Assembly (NCBI GenBank): GCA_033439265.1
Contig: JAVTVX010000002.1
Coordinates: 6,980,174 to 7,044,173, forward strand
Origin: Dillenia suffruticosa
Lineage: Eukaryota > Streptophyta > Magnoliopsida > Dilleniales > Dilleniaceae
Direction of reading: 5' to 3'
Length of the DNA stretch: 64,000 bases
Position 1 is the first letter of the stretch; every line of letters starts with the position of its first letter. This document shows, one piece after another, positions 26,401 to 39,300 of this stretch. Below the pieces are notes generated by a model that had not been told where the DNA came from, made no database searches, and saw only the letters and a program-made list of their open reading frames with translations. Position numbers and translations under genes: made by a program.

Positions 26401-29400
26401 CGCCAAAAGACCATATCTTTAGAATTCCAAAGAATTAGATTCTTAGTTTCCCTCATTTCGCTGGTTACCAAATCCACTCAAGTAACAACAATGAATTTTA
26501 AAAATAACAGATTTGAAGCCCCTCTTTCTTTATTATTTTTTTCCCCATTGTTCACAAAAAAAAAAAACAAAAACAAAAAAAAAAAAAACAAAAAAGAAGT
26601 CCCTTCACTTCTCTCTCAACCCCTATCTACCCATAACGAACCCTACATGATGCAAGGATTCCAACCTGTTAATTACAGGGATTGACCAATTTCAAACCTA
26701 GGCTTTATGAAATCATACTTGAGACCTGATACTGTCCATCTTATCCCCTTGCATTGAACACTTCCATAAGATCAAACCTTTGAAGTTACAAAGGTGATTT
26801 CTAGAAACTATTAATTTCATTAAGGGGTTATCTTAAATTGGTTTCATTGTCTCCAGTCGATCTTGAGAATTAGAAAGCCCATGCCTAGGATTCTAGATTT
26901 GTGATCTCCAGCAAGGCCCGCTACATTTTCCCAATTCATTAGGATATTCCTATCTTCAGCAACAGCTCAAAAGTAGCCTTGTGAAAAGTGAAGCAATAAG
27001 CAAAATTAGGAGCAGCATGGGAAAATCTTGAGTCCATGGTATAATTATGAGTTGCATGGCTTATCCTCTATCAGGTGTGATATACTTAGTGCAAGTGTTG
27101 TATTTTACTTCAACCATTATCAGGAGATCAAGTTACAGGGAGTGGCTGCTGCTTAATCTTAGAGAATGCTAATTTATGCATTCCATCAGATGTACATGTA
27201 ACGCAATATTAGCACTATTTAGGAGTATTTCCATATTATGATTTCTATCATACTTGGTCCGCTTAGCATTTTAAGTATTTATAGTATTTAATTTGTTTTG
27301 GGTTGGTCCACAAAAGAAAAGGCTGAATATTTATTGTAATTTGTAAGAGAGTGCATTTTGTAATTTTTAAGGGAGTACATTAATTAGAATATATTACTAG
27401 TTCTACTATCGCAGTGAGTCTATTTCCTCCTCCGGATTTCTCTTCTCCCCATTCAGATAGAATTTGAGGGAATTTTTAAGGCTTAAATATGATTTAAAGT
27501 GAACTACTAACCCTAGTCTTAAAAGTACTATAAAAGCTTGGAATGCAGGAAATAAAGAAACATATGGCCACAACAACATTTATGTCCTTAAATGGGCCAA
27601 ATAGCAGACTTCCACAAAATAAAAATAATAATAATCTGTTAGAGCTGACCTTTGTGATCTTTTCAAGATCATCCTTTCCTCCATCGGTTATATCCTCACC
27701 AAAGACTAGACGTTCAGCACAACGGCCACCATGCGCCACAACCATTTGCATTTTCATGTAACCAAAGGTTGTATAACCTTGGTCTACCATATCTTCTCTG
27801 GGATAAAATACAGATATTGCTGTTTCCTGCGCCAGCAAAAGCCAGAAACCATGACAAACTAAATTTCTTATAAACAGCAATCTTCTCCATGAATATAATA
27901 CATACTTTTCCTCCAGGCAGAAGCTGCGAAAATGCATGCCAATCAAAATACGGAAATAAGTGAGCCAACACTATGTGACCAGCTTCATGTACAGCAAGCA
28001 ATCTTTTCTTTTCGGATGAAACCTGCATGCATTACAGTATCAAAGAGAGGGTCGTGCAAAACCATAGTCTATATGGACTGGGTGAAAAGAGGGCAGCAAA
28101 CATACATTTTCTTCACATTTTTGTTGCTCTTCTTCAGTAAGGAGCACACCCATGCCCTCTAGCAATTGTTTGTCTAACACATCCACAATATCTTGCTGGT
28201 AGATTTTTGCATGTCCTTTCCTGACCTGCAATCATGAACGAAGATAATATTGCATAGGTTATGCACTAGGATTTGCATTTAGTGTCTTGCTATAAAATGG
28301 GATTCTGACCCATATATAAAAAGGGTTCACGATATTTGATGATTTGAAGTGAAAGAACCAGATTATCTCTTTGGTTCTTCATCTCTCCTACAGCTCTCAA
28401 TTTTTCTGCCCCTTACTTGGAATTTCCTCCCTCATTCCTCTGAGTTCTACCCTCATCCACAGTTTTCGTCTGTTTATATATTTATATCTCCCCTATTTTG
28501 GTTCCCTTTTTGATTCTGCATCATCCTAACTGGGAGGGAAGACAAAATAAGGGAAATGAATAATCTTCTCATTTGAAGACGGAAATTAGCAAATCATGAA
28601 TGGTTTTTTGTCTTCCATTAAAAATGGAAGGATACAAAAGACATCACGTTCATCTCCTTCAACAATATGACAGGATTAAGGTTAAGCTGATGTAGGACAG
28701 CCTAGGAAGAAAGCTGTCTATAGAGATTCGTGGTGGAATTAGAGGGGTTTAAGTTTAGGTGCAGGGAATTAAGATTTGTTGCAGGGAATTCTACTCTAAG
28801 CAAGATGCGTTTAAAAAAATAAAATAAAATTAAAAAATTAAAAAAAAAAAAAAACCTAGGTTTGAAGAAAACGGCAATTAAATTGAAAGAAATAAAGCAA
28901 TAGATGAGAAGAAAGAAGACAGGTTTACTAGCATCACACAAGCAGATGCTTAGGCATTAGACCTAGGGTAAGAATGTATCACACCTTTTAGGGTTTGAGA
29001 GAACCCAAAACATAAATTCAAAATCTTAATCTTCATTACTGATAAAAAGATTACAAGTCTTTAAATAGAGAATTAGCCTAAAAAAATAGAAACTATTATT
29101 AACACAAAATTTTAAAAATTTCTGAAGAGTCCTAATAATGACACAACACTGATTAAATAGAAATATCTTGTTAGATGACAACAAAAAATATATATATAAA
29201 CTAACTTAAATAATAAACTCCTAAAATTAAAAAATTTTATAACTTTCTAACATAAAATAAAATTTCAATATGATTTATTCAAACTCCCAACTAAACCATT
29301 CATCATACCAAACTAAAGCTTGAGCATTAGATCCACTCTTAGTAGGCTTTCTAACAAACTTCAAAGGTTACTTCCAACATACTGCATCATAAGTAGAATC

Positions 29401-32400
29401 AGGTTCTTTCTCTCTCCCAAATTCATTGGAAGACGGTGAAATCTGTACACAGTGAGCAATGGGTATCAGGAGCTATGAGGAGCTATAATGCTTTCTACAT
29501 GATCCGTTCATAATTTTATGATGAGTATGAAGTGAAAGGTAGAAGAGAAGTTTTAGAAGGTCAAAAAATAGTTAGTTGTTTCCATTGATGTTCGGCTATT
29601 CTTCCGGTTCTTTTTGTTCTTATGTAGATGTTGCCCTGTTTACAGAGCTTTTTAAGAGTAGGTCATATCATACCGAGGAAGAAACAAGAAATCTGTTTGA
29701 TTTATTATCATCCAAGCCACCTACATCTACAGTTCTTGTCAGCTGACCCAGTACTACCCAAGGATAAGTCCAAGCTTGAATAGACACGAACCAAAAATCA
29801 GAGCTCTTGTGATTTAAAAGCTCTATGATATTCATTGCATCAAGTCTAGAAAAGCACCGAGTCTTCTTTTATCCACGACCAGTTTCTTGCATTATCATTT
29901 TGTACATATTTGACAATTCTATATCAAGTAAATGCAGACAGACAAATTCCCGAATGCTAAAAATGTTCCCTTAGGTCAAATGTGTGTCTCAAAAATTATT
30001 AAAGGTGATTAAAAAAAATTATCTCAAACAGAGGAAACCATGCAGAGGTGAAATTATTGGCCACCACAGCATGCTTAAATTACACAAATTTACAACTAAA
30101 GAGCGACGACCTCCACTTGTCCAGGTGAAGTATCTACTTCTATTCCACAGGAATAATAAGAGTGGTTAGACATGAGCCCGGGCCGGTTTGGGCCCGAAAC
30201 CGGCCCGGTTGGCCCCAAAAAACCCCGCCCCATGAACCGGCCCGATGCTACAATACCCGAACCGGCCCGAATCGGTTACTGTAGAGGGGCCGGACCAGTT
30301 CTGGGCTTTTTGGAACCATGAACCGGCCCGGGAAGGGAACAAGCCCAGAACCGGAACCGGCACGACGGTTCCAACGGCTATACCCCTTTTTTTTTTTGAA
30401 TTTTTTCCATTTTTACCCCTCCAAACAGCTATAAAACGGCTAGTTTTGAGGTTATTTTGGTTCATAAGATCAAAAAATTTTCCTATAAATACCTTACACC
30501 CCATTTGCAAAAACTTCACAACAAAATATCTCTCTCTCTCACATCTACATTCTCTCAATATTACTACATTCTCTCAATTTTCATTACTATTTCCATTATC
30601 ATTTCCTTTTCATCATTTTTTAAATTCTCTATACCATTTTCTATACTATTTCCACCAATTTCTACACCATTTCCACCCATTTCTATACCATTTCCATTAT
30701 TATTTCTACCATTATCTTTATTAAACACATTATCATTCCCTTTTCACCATTATTTAAATTCTCCATACCATTTTTTATACCATTTCCACCAATTTCTATA
30801 CCATTGCCGTTATCATTTCCACCATTATCATTTCTATTATTCTTTTCACTATTTTTGTATTCTAAACTTTTGTGAAACCCATTGACTCAGTATGCAACAG
30901 CATAGCATGTCTAGGAAAGTTCTGTTTGGGGGAAATTAATTGTCGAAGGAAAGAGGTACTTAATCGAGGACAGACGAGCTCCACCTCTTACCTGGGAACT
31001 TTCCTTGTGCTCTTGCTACAGAACGGTCCGGGTGGAGAAAGAAAGATTACAAATTTTCCACGACCTTCAACATTGATCAAGATTTGATAAGATTTCAAGG
31101 TTGAGAGCTCAAATTCAAGATTTTGTAAAAAACAACTGCGATATCCGTCAAGTTGGTACATTTAATTTTTTTGCATCTTTATTTTCTTGCATTTGCATTA
31201 CATTTGCATTACTTTTTTTTTTTTAAAAATTAAATTTTAAAAGTTTTTTTCTTAAATTTAATCTTAAATTTCATTTTAAAAATTTAATCGTATATTTAAT
31301 TTTAAAAATTTATTCTTAAATTTTTAATAAAATGGCCGGAGCACACTCTTCACAATCTTCTCAACAATCTCCTATGCCTTCATTTTTTTTCAAAATGAAA
31401 TTCCCGATAATATAAATATTGAAACTCTTTTCGAAGAAACTGAACCTAGTAATACAGAATCTAATACAACACGGACTAAAAAGATGATATTAATATATGG
31501 ACATTTTTTTAGAAAAAACATGAAGAACAAAAAGCAATTTGTAAAATTTGTCATCAAAAATATAAATTTTTGAAGGGTTGGGGGTCGGCACACTTAGAAA
31601 ACACTTAGTTAATAATTATCCAAATAAATTACCACAAACAAGACAAACACAAATTGGTACAGCAGAAGGTAATATAACTGGTACATTTAAATATAATTCG
31701 GATAAAAAAAAAAATTGGACAAATAGAATGGCTAGCAAGAAAAAAATTACCACTAGCATAGTTGCATATCCAGTATTTGAAGAATATGTACAAAAATATT
31801 TACAACCCGGTTATAAAAAAAGTAGTAGAAGATCCGTTAGAAAGAGATCATTAGATAGATATCAAGAATTAAAAAATAATATAATTACACAATTTATTAC
31901 TAGTGATTGTAAATTTTCATTAAATTCGGATAGTTAGAAAAATGAATATAAAAAAGAATATTATATTGTAGTAACATATCATTGGATAAATAATTCATGG
32001 TCTTTAGAAAAAAGAATTTTAGCTTTTCAACGTTGGAAATTTCCACATTTCGGTGCACATATAATTATAATAATTTCAAATGTTGTTTATGACTATGGAA
32101 TAAGTGATAGAATTTTTTCTATTTCATTTGATAATGCTTCGACTAATACAACTGTAGTTAATAGTTTAAAAAATTTTTTAAATACAATTTTAAATGGAAC
32201 TTTTTTTCATGTTAGATGTGCATGCCATATAATTAATTTAAGTGTTAAAGATAGTTTAGCAATGGGAGAATTATTTTTAAAATCTATTCGGGATTTAATT
32301 CATCAAATAAGAAATTCTTCTGCAAAAACCCAAGAAATTAGACAATTATGTTTGTTACATAATAAAAAATATAAAAACTTTAAAATAGAATGTGACACTA

Positions 32401-33344
32401 GGTAGAATTCAACATATGACATGTTACAAGGTGTACTTCCTTTTCAAAATATTTTAATTGAATTTGCAAATTCAAATTATGAATATGATTTTATCGATAA
32501 TAACGCTTTCGATTTTGCATCTACACTTACTAAATTATTGAAAATATTTTATTTATATACAAATTTATTATCCGGATATTATTATCCAACTACTCATTTA
32601 ATGTTACCAAATCTTTGTAAAATTATTTATGTATTTAATGAATTTGAAAATGAAAAAAGATTTGGTGAAATTATTATTTCTATGAAAACAAAATTTTTAA
32701 ACTATTATGAAGAAATTCCAATTTTATAATTAGTTGCAAGTGCATTAGATTCACGTGTTAAAGTTGAAGGTGCTGAAATATTAATTGATTGTTTTGCACA
32801 AGCTTTTCCATTAGAAGTATCTATTAACCCATATTTTTTAAAACAACAAGCATCTTTTACTTTACAAATAATATTTGAAGTATATGAAAAGGAAAAAAAT
32901 AATTTAAATACTAATAATGTAGGTAATAATAGTAGTAATACCACTCAATCATCTTCATTTTCATTTAATCCCTTACACATGTTAGGAAAAAAACAAAAAA
33001 TTTCGTCATGATTTAATGAATTACTTTTATATAAACAAACACCTAGATTAGAAGGTTTTGATGATACTGATTTATATGATATATTAGGTTGGTAGAAAAA
33101 TAATGTATCGTATTACCCAATTTTGGCCCAAGTGGCTAAAGATGTACTAATCCCTCCGGTATCCACAGTGCCATCGGAAAGTGCTTTTAGTGCAGGTGGT
33201 CGAGTGTTAACCGAGAAACGTACAAATTTAGCGGACGATACTTTAGAATCCTTAATTTGCATTAAAGATTGGAAGGATGCAGAAAAAAGAATGCAAGGAA
33301 TCATGAAGGCTTTGGAAGATGATGAACAAGAAGTAGAAGAAGAA

Positions 33345-33379
<35 letters not shown>

Positions 33380-36300
33380 TAACAAAAAAAATCAAAATGA
33401 TGTAAAATTCAAAATAATGTAAAAAAAAATATTAGTGGATTCTAAAATCCAAGTGATGAGCTTGGTAGTGGACGTATACCGAATTCGGTGGAACCACTCT
33501 AAAAATTTTGTGTCTCTAATTTTTAATTTATTTTTTTTATAAAATATGAATTAAAAAAGACAAAATTAATAAATAAATCATTACAAGAAAATAAAAAACA
33601 AAACAACAACTAAATTAAAAAAAATGGAGTTACAAAAATAAAATAAAATTAAAAAATAGAGTTAAAGAAAAGTAAAAAAAAAAAAAAAACTGGGTCGAAC
33701 CGCGCCCGCCCCGGTGTGAACCGGCCTGGCGGTTCCGGTTCAGCGGGCCAGGCCGGTTCAAATTTTCATAAAATTTGGAACCGACCCAGCCCGGCCCGGT
33801 TCCATGTCTAAGAGTGGTGATGAACTACTGTATACCTGTTCTATTAAAATAGAGAGATAAAACTGACTAGAAATCATTTTTCTTTTGAAAGGCATGCAAG
33901 TAAAGCTTTTGAAGAGCAGGCAGACGGAAGACTACTGATAAAATATGCAAGTTATAAACTTACCGACATTATTCCTGCCTCATTCACAAGATTACGAATA
34001 TCTGCACCAGAGTAGCCCACAGTGCGGAAGACAAGCTGCAGAAGCAACAGCAGCATATTGTCAATATGAAAAATCAAATCATATACAGAATCACTTGGCT
34101 TAAACAGGGGCAATATTGCAACACAAAGCCATCTGCAAAATTGCAACATCCCTAAAAAATCAAGATTAAAGGTAAACTTTGTGAAGCAATATATTTGCAC
34201 CAATAAATATCATGAAAAAACTAAAGTAACAAGGTTTGTACAGATACAATATATATTAACTTGTATGACATATTGAACTAGATGCATACCGGCTTGGTAT
34301 CTCTAATCACAACTCGGCTCCTTAATCGACCAGATAACTCAGTTTCACAAACACCAAAACTTGTGCAAACAAAAATACATTATAGAAAGGATTCTAGAGA
34401 CACAAATTCCATATTCACACGAAAAGCATAGACTCAAAGCCTAGCTCCTTCATACTAGCAAACAAGAAGCCCAGCCCATGGAGAAGCTGTGAAAACAATC
34501 CTGTCCCAATTATTCAGGAAGGGAAGCCTTTCATTCTTGGATATCCTGACATTCCTTGCCATGCAAATAAAGCCCATCTGGCACAGCTCCAAAGAATCAT
34601 GGCATCAGGAATAAATTTAAATCTGTTATGTTTCCATTATCTCATGTGGGAATACTTTGTTGTGGTCCACGCCAGAATAAAACAACAGAATCACGTGTTC
34701 CTTACTCAATTCCAGTGAAACATTTTTGCCAAACAGGAATCATCAGAATATGAATGTGTTGTCCACATGAAGACAATTGAATAACCAGCTTGAACAAACA
34801 ATTAGCTGTGTAGCTGCCCGTGATAAACTCCTAATCTCATTACAGCATTTATCATAGTTGAACACCCTTAGACACATTTGAGTAGGGCTCTTATTCATTT
34901 AGGCAGTGCCATCCAAGAATAAAATCATGTGCAGCTCAAGGAATCTAATTATTGAGAAAATGAAAAAAAAAAAAGAAATAATAATACGAGGAGGAAGATT
35001 TATGTCCCATGAAGCAAAAAGAAATGATCGATGATAATCAATTCTTGACCTATGGATCCTTTTCATATATGAAATGTTGGAAAGATACCACTTTGATTTT
35101 TATGTATCAAAAAAGAATCACTTCTAGTATGCTCATATTTAAACAGTTTCTAATCCACAATCAGCTTCCAGACTTTCAGAAAGCCATTTTCAAGGACGAC
35201 CTTTGTTACAAGTGTTTCCAAAAATAATACTGGTACAATTATTTGTTTTCTGGATAATATAATTAACAACCACACTGTAACATTTTCCATACCAATCAGA
35301 CCATCCTAACTTTCCAACCACAACTGTAGTAAAGGAGGAAAAGTAAGGCTGCTACCCAGCCCAAAAGGTAAAGCAGCACCATGAACAGATCTAACATGGG
35401 AAAAATACTTCAGCATAAGTTCCAATGGAAAACATGGAATTGGTACATGTCCAAGAACTTCACAACTTAGCCATCACTATTTTAATTTTGTTAAGCAAAA
35501 ACCATATGAAAAATGTGGGGAAAATGAATTTTAGAATAACTTGAGATAATTTGACATTTAGCATTCAGACCATAAATAATGTCCAAGAATTCAGCAACTT
35601 AGCCATCACTATTTAATTTTGAAACTAAAAAATTTTTATGGAGATAATTTGACATTTAAGATAACATGAGATACCATAAAATAATGTGCATGCAGCAAAT
35701 TGACATGCCCATTTTACAAACCTTTCCAAAGTCAACATCTTCAGCAAGCCGCTTTCCTGCACTGTGCACGCCAAAAATTTGCACCCTTTGCTTAGCATCA
35801 GGCAAACCTATGTACAGACGACGGTCAATACGTCCGGGGCGAACAAATTCTAGGTCTAATTCATCCGGCCTATTAGTAGCACAGATGAAAATCACAGCCT
35901 GCCTAAGTGAATAACGGTCCACACCGGTTTTTTCTTTCCTGCCAAAAAGAGGGAAAAGGCTTTGAATTTGAATATTCAGCAGAGGAAAATAAAATGGAAC
36001 TGTTACAATTAGAAACCTAAATGAAGTACATGATCGCTATAAAAAATTAAAGATCAATTTTTTGGAATTTATTTTAGTCTCTAAATAAATTTTTAGGCTA
36101 ATTTTGATGTTTTGGAATTTATTTTACATGTAACTTTTTCTTTAGACTTGTTTGAGACTTTTAGTTAAGTCATCTAATTTTACCACTAAGTTTACAAATC
36201 CTCTTTTTTTTTGTCTTTTGATATTTCCGAACTGATGAAACAAATTTTTATAAATTGGATGGGGAAAAAGAAAAAGGCAGAATTAAAAATTTCCAATTAA

Positions 36301-39300
36301 AATGAAAGAAGTGGACTCCTCTGCCACATAAAATGAAAGGAAAAATAAGAGCAACCAACAAAGCATTTCCACTTCTCTAGAAAAGCTTGAACAAATAATC
36401 AAACATGCAAATAAGTGAGATGGACCCTGTTGCTGGCACTAAGGCAATACATGTCAGCAAGAGATATAAATATAAGTAGTTTTTATAGGTAAGAAGAGAT
36501 GTGAATTTGTAACATATATCTATGCATATACATGTACATAGACATGGTACACTTAGTAATCATAGCAATGTAACTTAAATTGTGGTTTGTTTTGCTAGGT
36601 GGCACGGATTGGATCTGTGATATGGTACTTTGGGGAACGTAGCACCAATAGGGTAGGCTTAGTCACAATGCTATTTTGGATCAAGTTTCATTTTATAAAC
36701 ATAAGGCAATTCATATATTTTCTATGACTTGCTTTTATTAGGAAAGTAAATATAGAGTGCATAATGTAGTAGCATCTTTAAAAATTAGAAAATAGTATAT
36801 TCCCACTGAAAAAGAAAGATATAATCTTAAGAAAGAGGAAAAAAATAAAAAGAGGATGCCTGTTTGAAGTTAATAACAAATTAACAAGGTGAAAAGAGAA
36901 AAATTTAGTTTCAAATTATAATCAGCAAAAAAATAATATATAAAGAGCAAAGGCTATGTCAAAATACAATACAAGGTTGCTGTACAACTACAGGGCAACA
37001 TGTGCTGTACTCATCCTCAGTACCAGTTTACACAAACAACTCATTTTTTCCTCCAAGTTTCCAATTGTATTATGAAAACTGTAGTTTTTCTCTCTCCTCG
37101 CGTCAAATCCCATCATGTTAGGGCATCAAAATTGATAATCTTATCATTGATTTTCAAGTTTGAGTGTCCATCGCATGCACTTAGCGAGAAATATCATGCC
37201 TGTCAATGTCTCATGTCAAATAAAGTACAAAGACAATTCAAAGAATTGGTTGTATTTTATTCAGATATGTGTATCTACACTTGATTTGACCTAAAAATAC
37301 CTTCTAGAATTTTTTTTTTTTTTTTTTTTTTTTGGTTGGGGCCATTGATTTTGACAATCTGGATCGTGATTGGGAATGTGTGATCCAGATAGCAAATGGT
37401 GGGCACAGATCGCTTATTGGAAGGGGTGCAGCAATTTAGGTAACACTGAATCATAGTCATAATGAGCACCTAATTCAGTTATCAGCCACAGCAAGGTGCA
37501 TGGTCAGAAAATGAGAAGAAGCCTTTAACTAAAAGGAAGCTGCATAAACAAATTTAACAAGCTTTTCTGGGTTCTAATACTGCTGTTCTCTAATTTGCAC
37601 CAAGAGTCACACCATCACCTATAGGGACATGAGCAGAGCAACAAGTTGTAGAGTGGATCAACTGACCCAGTCAATTCTGAATTAACTAATATATTACTAA
37701 TTTCTAATTAAATTTTTCAAAGGTTAAACCTCATTTGACTCCAATAAAATTATTACAAAAGAGTTGGAATTTTGAAGGCTTTGATAGCTAAAAGATACCC
37801 TCCCCCAATAAATAAATGGATCAGATCAGGCCACAAGCTTTTGACTTAGACACCTTAGTGTGTGTTCCCTAAAAAATTCAAATAATCCAAGAACAATAAT
37901 TTTTAAAGTTGGATACTAAATTGTATTATACTTGGCTTTTTCCTATCATGTTTGAATGTAATTTAGTGTGTATTCTCTATTTAAAATACGAATAATTAAA
38001 AAACTCTAATTTTTAAGGTTGGATACTAAATTGTATTATACTCGGCATTTTCCATCATGTTTGAGTGTAATTTATCTGTTTCTGAGATTAATCACTTTAA
38101 TTTTAGAAAACCAAAGTTAAACATGTGTAGATATCTCTATTGGAAAACTTTTCCAGTCACGTCACTAGACTAGGCGCATAACTTAGCCTACAAGCCAAAT
38201 TTCTTAACGAAAGGGCAGCAACACTTGGAATTTTACTTCTACTAGCCCTATTGTTCATTACAATATTAATCATACATCTTATACATAACGTTCATAGGAA
38301 ACTCAGATTTTCAATAAGGTGAGATTGGAGGTTCCAACAACCCAGATTGAAACTTAATCTCCCTTTTTGACCATTGACCCCACACGTCACACTCATTTTG
38401 CATGATTTAATCTCCACTGGCAGTAATAAATGGCTTGCCTGGCGTTTTCATGGCCGTTTTTCCTCCACTGATGACCTCTCTACTGATAAAGATAACTCTT
38501 ACCAGAGAAAAATAGAGAAGAATGAAACACAAAGGACAATTCCAGGTTCTCAATGCTCTAAATTAAAAAATAAGGACAGCAAAATTCCAGCTATTAATGT
38601 TATCATACAACAAGAAGAGTAAATAGAGAGTCAATACCAGTATCTTGATTAAGTCGAGTTACAATACTTACTCTCCATCAAGCTGAGCAATCAGAGCCTC
38701 AAATGTTGCCCTTCTGCGGGGATCCTTTCTAGCATGCCTTCCAGCAATAGCATCAATCTCATCAACAAATACAAACGAAGGAGCCTGCATTCAAAAAGTT
38801 GTGAACCATTTGAGTTATGCTTTACAACACACCACCCCCCCCCCAAAAAAAAGGGAAGTTGAGCTTTCTAAATAATAGTTGTGCAGAAAAAATAAATACG
38901 TTAATAAGAGAGGAATTTATCAAAGGACAAGGGCAACTCTTACAGAAAAACCAAAAGGGAAGAAGAAAGAAATCAAGCCATAACCAAGAAAATAAAACAT
39001 CAGCATCTAATCCTTCACTATCTCTAAAGAACATCCTTTGAAAGCTCCTGCTGTTGTAGCCCATAAGAAGACTTTGGTCTTTGAAAATTTTAACCTTTGT
39101 GTCGAACCAAATGCATCAAATAACCACCCACTTAACTTTGATTTAGCTGTACAAAATTTCCAAATTGTTAGCAGAAGCTTTCAGATGAATCCGGTCATTA
39201 GAACATTTTGTCCACAAGTGAAGCCTCAAACCTCTTATAGGTGACTTGGCGTGGAAACTCATCAAGCAGTGATAGACAAGCGAGCTTATGGTGAAGCATC

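Larger units (their letters stand above)
22145..27649. other. FTSH12 intron 14, filled with LINE debris
   Basis: This 5.5 kb intron lies between the exon ending DLEKITK and the exon beginning IAREMV. It holds an antisense-to-plus RTE remnant at 23340-25190, two plus-strand LINE scraps at 25240-25590 and 25600-25910, an A-run near 22771-22804, a degenerate TTTTTCTTTATT array at about 25913-26003, and two diverged copies of a segment beginning ATTTTGTA(C/T)AACTAACAT near 26036 and 26217. Confidence 0.65.
30167..33810 (+). mobile_element. hAT-superfamily DNA transposon, complete ends, dead transposase
   Basis: The element is 3644 bp. It begins TAGACATG and ends CATGTCTA, perfect 8-bp inverted termini that extend imperfectly inward through a shared CCGGGCCGG block. 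It is flanked by an exact 8-bp duplication, AGAGTGGT. Both subterminal regions are GC-rich islands in AT-rich DNA and carry repeated AACCGGCCCG-like motifs, plausible transposase-binding sites. The interior encodes a decayed hAT transposase on the plus strand, opposite to FTSH12. Because the ends are intact, the element could have been mobilised in trans, but it could not move itself. Confidence 0.95.
28226..33963. other. FTSH12 intron 11 hosting a hAT transposon
   Basis: This is the longest intron at 5.7 kb. It is about 2.1 kb without the hAT element at 30159-33818. The remaining sequence is AT-rich, with an A run near 28840-28854; nothing else was recognisable. Confidence 0.7.

Noticed and set aside
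26359-26685. A 108-codon plus-strand open frame
   Set aside because: It lies in FTSH12 intron 14, crosses a long A-rich run that yields poly-lysine, and matches nothing.
30245-30885. Open frames of 142-159 codons rich in F, H, Y and S
   Set aside because: They arise from the pyrimidine-rich tandem array inside the hAT element and have no domain character.
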